Below, piece by piece: positions 13,457 through 24,100 of a stretch of DNA of 64,000 nucleotides (within the stretch, counting starts at the first letter, position 1; each line of letters starts with the position of its first letter). The notes beneath the pieces were generated by a model. That model had not been told where the DNA came from. It was given only the letters and a program-made list of their open reading frames with translations, and did not search any database. Where the stretch lies: NCBI GenBank assembly GCA_021234155.1, contig JAJEKV010000034.1:5034028-5098027 (forward strand), in the 5' to 3' direction. Source of the DNA: Isoetes taiwanensis. Taxonomy: Eukaryota > Streptophyta > Lycopodiopsida > Isoetales > Isoetaceae. A program made the position numbers and the translations under genes.

Positions 13457-13580
13457 GAGAATGGAAGAAGAGCTGCTGTGAGAAGACGCCGATAACCGTT
13501 CCCAAAGGGGGAGTGGCCTTATATAGTAGCTCGTCCCTTCCCAGAATGGCGATCCGAGGGCTCGGATCGATGCGATTACT
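13457..13580. repeat. right terminal direct repeat of the DIRS-like element
   Basis: This is the partner of 6238-6374. Because the element reads on the minus strand, this copy is its 5' end. The boundary with ordinary AT-rich DNA falls near 13580-13590, where base composition changes sharply. Confidence 0.75.
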
Positions 13581-14054
13581 TATGAACATATAATGTATAT
13601 GTTTTAAAGCAATTATACCAGCTAATATTATGTCTATATTATATACACAAAAACTAAGATTCCTAAAGAAGTACCTCTTATATATGATGTCAGCGATCCA
13701 CAAGATTCCAATCGCAATCTGGCCAAGCGAAATTCCTGCTTTCACGTCCTGCTAGTTCCATAAGATCGCAATGGCGATCTAATGAAGCAGATTTCTTATC
13801 CAAGGCACGTCATTACCATTTGAATGAAAGCTAAAGGTCAAAGACGGGTGCACCACGGACTACCACGGTCGTCGGATCACATCAATCCTACGGCCCGCAT
13901 CAGTATATTGGAGCCTCGGACACCTCTCGTTTCGATTATGCTCAATTATGATTGGGGACGCCTATGATTTTAAGATGTCAAATACGAGTTTGCCTAAGGT
14001 TTTGATAGTATGTGGAGCCTCTATACAGTTTTGCTTAAGCTTTTAGAATATGAA

Positions 14055-14139
14055 ATACGGGGGATTGAACCTCTACCAAAATAATTCAATGTCCTAATAA
14101 GACTACTTTAACCAATCTAACCCGGTGAGCTAATGTGAC
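14055..14139 (-). other. tRNA-like core, array copy 1
   Basis: The minus strand reads TTAGCTCAC then GGGTTAG (A-box region), a short GTC/GAC stem around a 7-nt loop, and a B box, GGTTCAATCC. The acceptor-stem halves are not complementary, so this is a SINE-like or relic tRNA and not a functional one. Confidence 0.45.
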
Positions 14140-14459
14140 TATTTTTATCTTAAATCCATGTTTTTTTATAATAACCCATTGAATTGTTTTGGGATATGGT
14201 CTATGGTTTCAAGAATTATATCTATATCAAATCCCCACGAACCCATCTTTGTTATTTTGCTACATATTCTAAACGAGGTGCACCGGACTACCACGGTCGT
14301 CGGATCTGTCAATCCCTACATCCCAGGCGTATATTGGAGCCTCTGGACACCTCTCGTTTCGATTATGCTCAATTATGATTAGGGGCGCCTATGATTTTAA
14401 GATGTCAAATAATGAGTTTGCCTAAGGTTTTGATAGTATGTAAGCTTTTAGAATATGAA

Positions 14460-14545
14460 ATACACGGGGATTGAACCTCTACCAAAATAATTCAATATCC
14501 TAATAAGACTACTTTAACCAATCTAACCAAGTGAGCTAATATGAC
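14460..14545 (-). other. tRNA-like core, array copy 2
   Basis: Same structure as in copy 1, with B box GGTTCAATCC on the minus strand at about 14468-14477 and the A-box region near 14525-14540. Confidence 0.45.
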
Positions 14546-14889
14546 TATTTTTATCTTAAATCCATGTTTTTTTATAATAACCCATTGAATTGTTTTTGGG
14601 ATATGGTCTATGGTTTCAAGAATTATATCTATATCAAATCCCCAGAACCCCTTGTTATTTTGCTACATATTCTAAACGAGGTGCACCACCTGACTACCAC
14701 GGTCGTCCGGATCTGTCAATCCTACTGCCCCGCATCAGATATTGGAGCCTCTGGACACCTCTCGTTTCGATTATGCTCAATTATGATTGGGGACGCCTAT
14801 GATTTTAAGATGTCAAATACGAGTTTGCCTAAGGTTTTGATAGTATGTGGAGCCTCTATACAGTTTTGCTTAAGCTTTTAGAATATGAA

Positions 14890-14972
14890 ATACGGGGATT
14901 CGAACCTCTACCAAAATAATTCAATGTCCTAATAAGACTACTTTAACCAATCTAACCCGAAGCTAATGTGAC
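14890..14972 (-). other. tRNA-like core, array copy 3
   Basis: This copy keeps a perfect B-box consensus, GGTTCGAATCC, on the minus strand at 14896-14906. The A-box region is slightly shortened. The better box suggests it is closest to the ancestral tRNA-related sequence. Confidence 0.5.
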
Positions 14973-15104
14973 TATTTTTATCTTAAATCCATGTTTTTTT
15001 TTATAATAACCCATTGAATTGTTTTTGGGATATGGTCTATGGTTTCAAGAATTATATCTATATCAAATCCCCCTGGAACCCCCTGTTATTTTGCTACATA
15101 TTCT

Positions 15105-16308
15105 TCTTCAAACGTGCAGGTTGATCAGATATAATGTCCTGCCTCATCAACACAAGAGCTCATAGATCTTGAGGAATGGAAGCTCCTTCGGAGAAGAAAG
15201 AGAATGAGGAGGTAATGGAAGAAGTAGCCATTGAGAAGAAGTTGCCTACTTGGAGTTCATCAGAAGCACATCCCCATCCACATAGGTGGAAAATCATACT
15301 TATTGCAATGAGATTTTAAGACAATTACATACCTATATTATAGGCCTAGAAGGACTTATTGACTTTTAGTCAGATGTTTTCCAGACAACGATGGAAGCTG
15401 TTACTTATAATGGATCTTCAATCCCTCTAAAGGATGCATTTGACATAGTTCTATAGCAAGTGAAGCAGAGTATGAGCAGTGAAAGATGTCGCCTTTGAAA
15501 CTCCCAGCTCCTCCAACACTTCCTCTATGTTTGTAGAACGTGAGTTGTCGAGGTCTTCCATATTGATAATGAAGCCATCAGTTCTCGAGCATGACGAGAG
15601 GGAGGTATCTATCTCGTTTTATTTATTGTTTTAAACTCTGGTTCTAATGTTGATTATGTGCAGAGTTATTTATTGATGACTCCTACGCAAGGCATGAAGA
15701 GTCACCCTAGCTCAAGATGCCAATATTGCACATTATATAGGCTACCTTCACCAGGAGGAAGTTGTTGTCTTTTATTGTAAATATAGTCCATTTGGAGAAG
15801 AGGAGATCTTGAAGCTCAAAGCTCTGTCCTTAACTGGCAACTATGTTTCTTGCCTTTGGACTATGATAGGATTGGGGCAGTAGATAGAGATATAGAAATG
15901 TACATCTAAAAATATACTTAAAAGATATTTGTATAAATATAAAAAGCTTTTGTAAAGTATAGAAATATGAAATGTATAGAAGATTTTGTGTACTAGATAA
16001 TTGTCACTGTCAGCAAGTCAGTATGGTGTAAAATTGTTTTGTATAGTATCTTGAGGTATTGATAGAATTTGAGATCTATATCTTATAATGTCTTGTTGAT
16101 TTGTTATGTAATTCCATGCCTTGTAAATTTCTCAGCATCATAGTCACAATGCGAAAACATCATGTTTAAATTTTTTGTGCTTACGGTGAGAAAGAAAAAG
16201 TACTTCCTCAACATAGTAGCCACGGTGCGAAATGAGCTATTCCATATCATGTATATCACCAGTTTGCACCGGGCTACTATACGCTATTTAAGTTTAGCGG
16301 TTTATGTG
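15105..16308. other. no gene recognised
   Basis: A 47-codon plus-strand ORF at 15176-15319 is Glu/Lys-rich at its start and ends in a His/Pro-rich segment. It looks exon-like but has no partner exons I can join. The remainder is AT-rich with frequent stops. Confidence 0.4.
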
Positions 16309-16920
16309 CTAGGGAACAGGGAATAAATTACTAATCGCATATTTCTTATTAGCCAAAATGACTTTAGCTAAACTTGCTCGATATTAATCCCAAAACTTTC
16401 TGTGGTTTAGCTAAACTCTATACATTTTTCCTCTCATACTTTCTAGCGTTTAGCTAAACTAACCCAAACATCATCCCAAAAATTTCTATGATGTGCCCAA
16501 CAGAAAATATTAAGCCAAATTACTATACTTTTTTTCATTTGTTTCCACTTATTTTAGTCACTTTCTTTGTGAAAACATTCTAAAATAATGCTAACTAGTA
16601 AAGTCTAGGACTCAAATTAATTCATAATGCTAGAAACTAAACTACTAAGCATATATTTCATATAAACTAGAATGATATTAGCTAAACTAGCCCGAAATTC
16701 ATTCTAAAAGTTTCTATGGTTTGGCTAAACAATACAAAATTTCACTCTCTTACTTTCTAGCATTTGGCTAAAGAGCTCCAAGGTTGGTGCAGTCCCGAAA
16801 AAAGTTAAGCTAAAATTATGTTTTTTTCCTCAATTTTTTCCATTTACTTTAGCCAATTTTTTTTTGAAAATGTGCTAAAAAATCGCCAAATAGCTAAGTT
16901 TAGCCCTTAAATTATTCCAT
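16309..16920. repeat. degenerate two-unit AT-rich tandem repeat
   Basis: Units of about 318 and 293 bp (16309-16627, 16628-16920) share the same series of landmarks: TTAGCTAAAC, TTTCTATGGTTT-like, CTTACTTTCTAGC, TTAAGC and AAAA-TGCTA blocks. A GCTAGGGAAC-type motif occurs at both outer edges. The palindromic TTAGCTAA recurs several times in both units. Confidence 0.65.
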
Positions 16921-18655
16921 GCTAGGGAACCGCCACCTTTGAGGGGTTTTTGAAAACCGATGGCGGCGCTTGGCGGGCGGCTGGCCGATTTCAACCGGAA
17001 ACCCGCCCATATCAGAAAATCCCTGCTTCACGGAATTCCGTGCATCCCCCCTTTTTTTCTCTCTCTCCTCTGTTTCGCGATGGTGGAGGTCTTGAGGTCT
17101 ACTCCAGCGATCTTCGCGTAGGTCTTGGCGCTCGGTGCCAGATTTGGTTCTGAGGTGATTAATGATGCTCCTCCAACTTCTGAATGAGTTTTGAGCACGA
17201 TTCTACTTAGTTTAGAACTGGTTTTTTTTCTTTGTTCTTTATTTCTTCAAGATTCGGCGTGTAGCTGAAGGCGCTCTACAGAAATAAGGTAAAGATTTAT
17301 CTTATTTTAACTTCTGCTTCAAATTTTTATACCTTCTAATGTTTTTTCTAGGTTTTGAGGCTTTCTGAGTTCCGAGTTCCGAGTTCCAAGTTCTGAGGCT
17401 ATTGGACGAAGATTAAAGCAAGATCAAAGCAACATTTCTGATTTAAAATTTTAATGTTTTGTTGCACCAAGATTTGATGTTCTGTGGAAATTAATGTTTT
17501 GTGACACAACAAGAACGTCTGTAGTGGCGGCGCTATAAGTGGCGCCGCCAGGAAACCCTTGCCTAAAAAATACCCAAAAAGAACTTTCACTGGAAATTCG
17601 AGGAATTTCCAGGAAGCAGGTATTTATGGGCTTGGGTTGAACCATACTAGTCATTTCATTTTCTTCTCCTTTGTCTGGAGCACTCATTTCTATGGAAGCC
17701 GCTAACCCTGATATTGCACAAGGTGAGGCACTTGACATGCTTTAATGTTGGTAATGTCGCCTGTTAATAGCGCCACGGTGCCTCCCTCAAGTATAGTGCC
17801 GCCTAGTACCGATTAAACAATTTTGGTAAAGCCTCCTCCTCGTCGTAGGCCAAAGGCAACCGAGAAGAAGCCTACCAAGCTTATTCCTTCTGCTTGACAA
17901 GTTGAGAAAGATGTAACTGAGGAGATGGATAAGTTGGGAAACAAGCTGAAGTTGTAGGGGAACCGAGTATAAGATATGGTGGCCCGAAAAGGTGAAGGGT
18001 GCCTCTTCTGGCATGCAAGTTTTTTAGAAGATCAAGCATTGGCAAGCTCGCACCCGACCTCTCATCCCAAAGCTTTCCTTTGCTAGAGGCTGAAATTGGT
18101 GGGGGGAAGATAAACTTTAAAACTGGGCATTTTCTTTGTGGGTACTCCAAAATATGTGCCACACTTTGGAAAAGCATCTTTTTGGGAAGCACGTCAATTT
18201 TATATTTTATACTTGTATTCTGCTCAATGTACGTGCATTTTGGACAGAAAGCACAAAAGAAACATCCTTATTTATTTCTCTTTTTACTTGCATTCTGCTC
18301 AATGTATATGCATCTTGGACATTTTACTAATCCTATGCTGAATTTACTTGCATTTTTCTCTCCCACTAATTTCCAACATGGATGGGGTCAATGCTGATCC
18401 TGGGAGCCTCATTAATGTTAAGCAGAGCTTCATCTGATTCATTAATGTTAAGCAAAGGTGGGTGCATGCCACATTCTATATAATATGTTCTTCTCGACTA
18501 ATGAGCACATCTTTTCTTATGATTCCAATAGTTGACATAACAAAACCCCAATGGGGATGGCCACTATCCATTCCATTTTGTCCATCTTTTTGACAGATTA
18601 CAAACCTCTGCAGTTGAAAGGACCAGCATATATGGATAGTTCTCTTTGGAAACAT
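16921..18655. other. no confident gene; perfect 9-bp hairpin at 17525-17550
   Basis: The region holds TGGCGGCGC at 17525-17533 and its exact inverse complement at 17542-17550, with an 8-base loop. Around 17.7-18.0 kb one frame reads a Pro/Arg/Lys-rich peptide interrupted by stops, as in old transposon coding DNA. No domain can be named. Confidence 0.4.
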
Positions 18656-18659
18656 CAAG

Positions 18660-20652
18660 CTATAGAACCTGTTCTTTTCTCTTCCCATTTTCAATCTGAG
18701 AAGTCAAGTGTACTAATTCATCCTCAAGCAAGGTATTCTGAGCATCTAGTTTGCAAGATTCCCCCTCGTCATTACTCTCGAAACTTATCTCATTATCCAT
18801 GCTTGGCGGAATGATCATATCTGAAGTTCCTTGGGGCACTAAGAATAAGAACAACAATGGTGACAGTCTCATTATGCTCCGGATTATCACTGCAAGCCAA
18901 AGGTTCTTATAGTCATCTCTTTTAACATGTAGCCATTTTAGTAGCAGAGCTCCAAGCCACGAAGAAGTAGTTCCACCTAAGTTTGATACTGACATGAGGA
19001 ATGCAAAGATTGTTCCCTCGATGCCTCGAGGGCAAATTTTCGCAGACAGAACTAACATTGGCATCAGTTGCAGTCTTCCAATAGCATTAGATATTGCTTG
19101 GTCACCCAATACAAACGCATGATCTGGAAGATGCAGCCTTAGATTGTACCTTGTCACAAGCATAAGATCCAAAAACCCAGTACCACACACTGCAAACTGA
19201 AGACAGAATACAAGTAAAAGCTTAAGACTCACTTGTTCATTCAAGTTCCATGTTTAGGGTAAAATGCAAACGAAAAACAGTGGTGTACCTGAGTCCAAAA
19301 GAACATTGTTCTAAACGTGCAGCCTTTGAACCAGCAGTTGTATAGCACAATGCCCAATACCATAGCAACATAACCAAAAGCATTCATAAATCCAATGAAC
19401 TCTTCACTAAATCCAGGTCCTACATGTTTATCTGTAAGCCAATAAAACATTGCCTCAGAGATGTCTGGGCATAAACCACCCTGCATACCACAGGCAACAG
19501 GTCAAACACGTATGGACAACAAAAAATATAGGGCTTCATATGCAGGAATCAAGGGAAATGGATTTACACTGATTAAATAAATGTACAGCGCAGGCTTCCA
19601 AACGATTGGATTCCGCAAAGTCTTTAAAAAAAGTCCAAAAGTATGCAGCAATGCTCCTATTCGAGGCCCCCAAAGGTTTCTCGGTAATCTAGACTCTGGA
19701 AGGGCCCATGCTGCCAGAATTAATAAAAGAGGAGCTATGGAGATGAGAAGATATGAACCCTTTGATCCAAAAGAATGAATAGCTGACCCAGATATTCCAC
19801 AACCAAGCAGCCCTCCTACAGCCATGCTTCCCCATGAAAGGCTCTGTTTTCAGTCATGTAATATGCTTAAACAAAACCCTGTTTTCTGATTCGAACAAAA
19901 AAGAATATAAGGAGGTACCTGTAAATCACTGGCAAGCTGTGGAGAATCACGGCTATTCTGAGCAATGGCAGCATCTGTAACAACATCTGGGAAGGCTGTA
20001 CACAGAGCAGAAATAGATAACAGAGCAGTGGCAACCCATGGTGTTGGAGTTGGCAAAACAGCTAAAGCCCATAAACATAGTGTCCCTGCAATGCCGCAAG
20101 CTGCTAGATATGGCCATCTTCGAAACCTGCAATCCGGCAGATCCATTGAATGTTTAGAAGATTCATAAAAATAAAAGAAACTTCAAGGCCATTCATAGCC
20201 AATCCACCTATTTCTTCCATAGCCAAATTACCCAGCAATAGGGAAGGTGTCAGTCACAAGGCCGTAGAGGGGTTTTATATCCCATGGCAGGGTTGAGATC
20301 GCTTGAATGCTTGAGTTGAAGCAGGCTCCAGTTTCTGTACATCTTTCCAGTAGTAGTTGGTGGCTATGGCTTTGATTGTTTCGCCATAGCCTTGGCTCAC
20401 TCCATACACTATCATAACCACCGCCAAGAACGATGTCCCAAATGCTGCCTTCAATGCAATAAACCACTGAATAAAATCGCGCACAAGATTTTCTGATGCT
20501 TTGGGATCATTTTTTTCTGTAAGCTCTGCTGCATGATGGTGCAGCTTCTCACCCATCTCTACCTCCGATATTCTTGTCCCATGCCCATCTGCAGCTGCCA
20601 GAATCGGATCTTTCTCCGAAAAATTTCCACTCTTTCCATGATCCATGATCAC
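18660..20652 (-). CDS. folate-biopterin transporter family protein (five exons, one frameshift)
   Basis: Product is a membrane carrier of the BT1/folate-biopterin transporter family in the major facilitator superfamily, about 542 residues. Exons on the minus strand are 20652-20232, 20126-19919, 19843-19568, 19480-19289 and 19196-18660, all with GT-AG introns. Diagnostic segments are YYWKDVQK, LPWDIKPLYGLVTDTFPIAG, FRRWPY, the FPDVVTDAAIAQNSR stretch, CPDISEAMFYW and FLDLMLVTRYN. Hydrophobic segments alternate along the whole length; the acidic and basic tails are polar. Exon sum from the second ATG (20646) is 1628 nt, one short of a whole number of codons. The break falls at 20303-20304, between QAF and AISTLPW. 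Plant relatives move folates or pterins at plastid or other membranes, but most have no assigned substrate. Gene identity is secure; intactness is not. Confidence 0.9.
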
Positions 20653-21073
20653 TTAGATCATCAACAGCTTTGCTTATTTGTTTTGCCCCATGTGTGTTGT
20701 GCTGTCCATGCAGTAATCATTCTAAGATGCGTCTTATAGCTCAATCGAAGCTCTGACACAGCTACAGTGCATGTCGTACTTGGATCCCATTATAAAAAAC
20801 AAGAAGCAAATTACAACAAATCCACATCAAATGAATACATACGATCCGTTTCATCCACGTAGAGAGTAACAAGCACTTTTTAAGGTCAAGTAAGGACGAT
20901 TCCGGCGACTTATTCCTCCTTCACAGAGCCACTCCACTGCCGAGATTCGGCGTATGTGCAAGGAAGCATTTGCGCACTAGAAAACATCATAATCGGAAAT
21001 AAAAAAAATGCAAAGCTTGCAGCAGAAACAAGGACCTCGAGCCCAAAGACACAGAAAGCAAAGGTAGTGTTAC

Positions 21074-21163
21074 CGGAGGCTCCATTAAATTGGTAGGAAA
21101 GAAACCAGAAGCATCATCTGCGGCTTCTTCTTCAGACCCCACAAACGCATTGTAAAAATCCAT
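21074..21163 (-). CDS. possible upstream first exon, 30 codons
   Basis: The minus strand reads ATG, then DFYNAFVGSEEEAADD, and ends at CCG before a GTAACA donor. The acidic, varied composition looks coding. It lies 420 bp upstream of the transporter start in the same orientation. Joining it to the transporter exon at the nearest AG would give a stop, so it is more likely a leader exon, an upstream ORF or an unrelated remnant. Confidence 0.2.
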
Positions 21164-24100
21164 TAGAATGCGACCGTAAAAGAGGGCCGAAAAGGAGAAG
21201 CCCTGGGCCCCGTCCTTGTGCCATAGCCACACTTCTTTAAAAGCACGATTTTTGTCATGTTTTGGGTATTTATACACGTATAGATACTACAAACCCCTTG
21301 TATCAACACAGGTATAAATACGTATTTATTTTCTCTCAACCTTTGGATGTTCAAAGGTCCCTCAATTTACTACATCCACATGGGTCTCCAAGGATGAAGA
21401 TATAAGTAGCCTGGTTTTGAGGATCTTGGAGATGGTGATAGGATCACCACTAAAAAAATCTCGTCCTCTAGGATCCCACAGTCAACTGCACAGTTAAAGG
21501 CTTACTTTGTAGTTTGGGGCTAATTTTCAAGGAGATTGGAGCTCTGTTATGGCAGGGGCGCTTGTTTTGCTTCCTCCTTCACCCCTACCTGCACCTCTAA
21601 TCCAACCCATTCTATCCAGCTTGGAACTGATCCCATCCTCCATGGAGAATCGTACAAGAAAAACCCACTGGAAAAAACCCTCATTTTCCTTATACGGGCA
21701 AGATTATGCACCGCTACTGTGCAATAAGCGGTGATCTAGTCCTCAGGATCCCCCAAGCTAGGGTAAATATATCACGCGCTCCAATGCCCTGTACAATTAG
21801 GAGAGGGTGCCCACAGCCGTGCACTTACGACTTGAACACAATAGAGACCCCTTTTCTTTTAATAACAAAGCAGAACAAGAGTCACATATGATGAAAAGCT
21901 TGCAACCTAATATATTCAACCGAAGTTATAGGCCTTCAAAGTGGGCGCCGTATATATCAGATGTCGTCATGTTATAGCCACGGACATATCCATGGTATAT
22001 CCGTGTCTTTGACATATTATAGCCACGCCAAGAAAAAAATTACACGGTTTTTTGGACGTAGCAGATTTTTGCCATTTAAGGCTAGCTATAACATGCCCAC
22101 ATCCGACATTTACCGCGATGGCTTCAAAGTAGGCAATGGGTATCTACAACCGAAGTTATATGTCCTCAAAGTAGGCCGGTCTGTTATCCATCACCACCCA
22201 TCTCCTGCCTATCTACCGTGGCACCCTACTATTCAATTCAATTCATTTTTTTTTTATAGAACGATTGTAAGTGCAAGGGTTGTACGATTCAAAATTCGTC
22301 GTGAACGGAACATGGTATGAACATTATTGATCCCCCCCACCCCTAACTTATCACATTGCCTAATTTGAACAAAAATCTATTTTCACAGCGGGGATGAAAT
22401 ACAAAGCTCTGAGAAGATATTCACCACTTCCACGGATCACTCCCACCTCAGAATTCATTGAGAATCGGTTATCAAAATTCATTGTTCTCAATATGAATTC
22501 AAATCAAACTAGCAACACAACTTCTTCACTAATATGCCATCAACATTTTTTTAAGGTTGCAAAACAATTTACAAGTGGACTTTTTAACTTTACTTAATAC
22601 AGAAATTTATCCCAAGGCTTTTAAACATTTCTCTTAGTCATTTCCCTTATGGTTGAAAGAGAATCAGAAGACAAGATAGTTCACGACCATTCCTCTCTCT
22701 CAACTCACTATACAAAGAGGTTTATTATAAGTCCGGACGATGTGAAGAAGGTCTAGTCTTTAAGGGTAGTGTTCAATAGCATATACAATTATTATTGCAC
22801 CCATTTGATTTAGTAAATATTGCAAATTTAAAGTTGCAATAGTGGGAGTAACATAGAAGCTCCTGGGATTGCCTCCTCATTGCCCTTTCTTTCTTTTTAC
22901 TTAAGCAAATTGTTACTTCACCAACTAGTAGCATGAATGGGTTATTGTTTACAACAAAATGAAAAGTCCCAAAAGAAGCTTTTTTTTAGCATTCCAGAAA
23001 TGTGAAATCTTGAAATCGGTTGGTTAGCCTATTCCAGTAGGGAACTACTTTATGTTTTATAGTAAATTCTGCCTCGAGGAGATTCTACTAATTTTGCTAA
23101 GCATTGAGACCGTCCAATGGTTTTTCAAAATAGAACACTTGGGAAAAATGTCCGCCATTGTTGTTTTATTAATTTGCTTTTGCTTCTCCCCCCCTCCCCT
23201 CTTTTTTTTTGAAAGCAAGATATTTATATTTTATTGATAAAAATTGGTACAAGACCTTAGCCTCAACAGGCCAAATAGGAAGTATTTATACCACACCCAA
23301 TGAAGAGGATGTTGAAGAGCCAGCTAGTTCTTGCAGACTCAATAAGTGAGGCTCTACATCTTCTTCGTGGTGTCGCTAGTACTATGGCGACCACGCCTAT
23401 AGGCCGCAGCCTTCTTCCCATAAACAACACATATTAGAGGAGCATCCTTTATTTTTTTTTTTAGATCCATTAGTAGCAGCTTCAACTAACCCTACAATTT
23501 TGAGTGTTGAAACACATAACCCCGAGATAAGAGTCTAAAGCGATGCAGCCACAACCAAATCAAACAAAGAAACCACCGCCCTAGAGATAGTGCCCTTGCT
23601 AAGCACGTGAGAGATACTTGAAAACAAACTTCATTCCATCGCGTTAACTTGGTTTGCACTATCATTCTTCATGGTGGTACTATCATGATGTTAAACATTG
23701 TCTTTCCACCACCGTTGAAGATCCACAAGCCTACCTGGGGCGTTGTGACATTCCGTAATATACGATCCGAATCACGTATATTATAATTGCTATATCACAC
23801 GCATATGTCATCATGATAAGTAGTGGAGAGCCGTGTAAAGGTCGCGCACCTAGGGGGCAACCTCAGATGTTGTGCATGTATATTAAATATATACAACTAA
23901 AATCCCTTCTAACCTAACCCTAAAAGTTCACATATAAGGAACCAAAGAGAAAACCCTAAACCTTTTCCTCTTTTTGCATTTTGGGCTTCCCTAAGCCATT
24001 TCGGGCCGGCAAGTTTGCCATTTCGCATTGCCAGGTGGCGTTGAGCCGCTTTGCACATCAATTCCCAAGAGTAGGTCTTCAGCAAGATCGAAGCCATGGA

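Larger units (their letters stand above)
6238..13580 (-). mobile_element. decayed DIRS-like retrotransposon
   Basis: This region of about 7.3 kb reads on the minus strand. It is bounded by two direct copies of a ~125-bp sequence (6238-6374 and 13457-13580). Between them lie, in minus-strand order, a gag-like region, a reverse transcriptase and an RNase H. The RT motifs and the RNase H ending in a WIPR-N motif match the DIRS/tyrosine-recombinase group better than Ty1 or Ty3. No LTR with TG...CA ends is visible, which also fits DIRS. I did not find a tyrosine recombinase with its R-H-R-Y signature, so it is lost, out of frame or unrecognised. The element is more GC-rich than its flanks and all ORFs are frameshifted. 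Confidence 0.7.
13848..15104. repeat. three-copy tandem array (~403-430 bp units) with a tRNA-like core
   Basis: Units start with GTGCACC at about 13848, 14278 and 14681. The array ends near 15104. Each unit repeats the same order of blocks: GACTACCACGGTCGTC, ATTGGAGCCTC, CTCGTTTCGATTATGCTC, a tRNA-like core on the minus strand, CCATTGAATTGTTTT and TTATTTTGCTACATATTCT. The copies differ by a few indels, and copy 2 lacks a stretch present in copies 1 and 3. None codes for protein. Confidence 0.9.
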
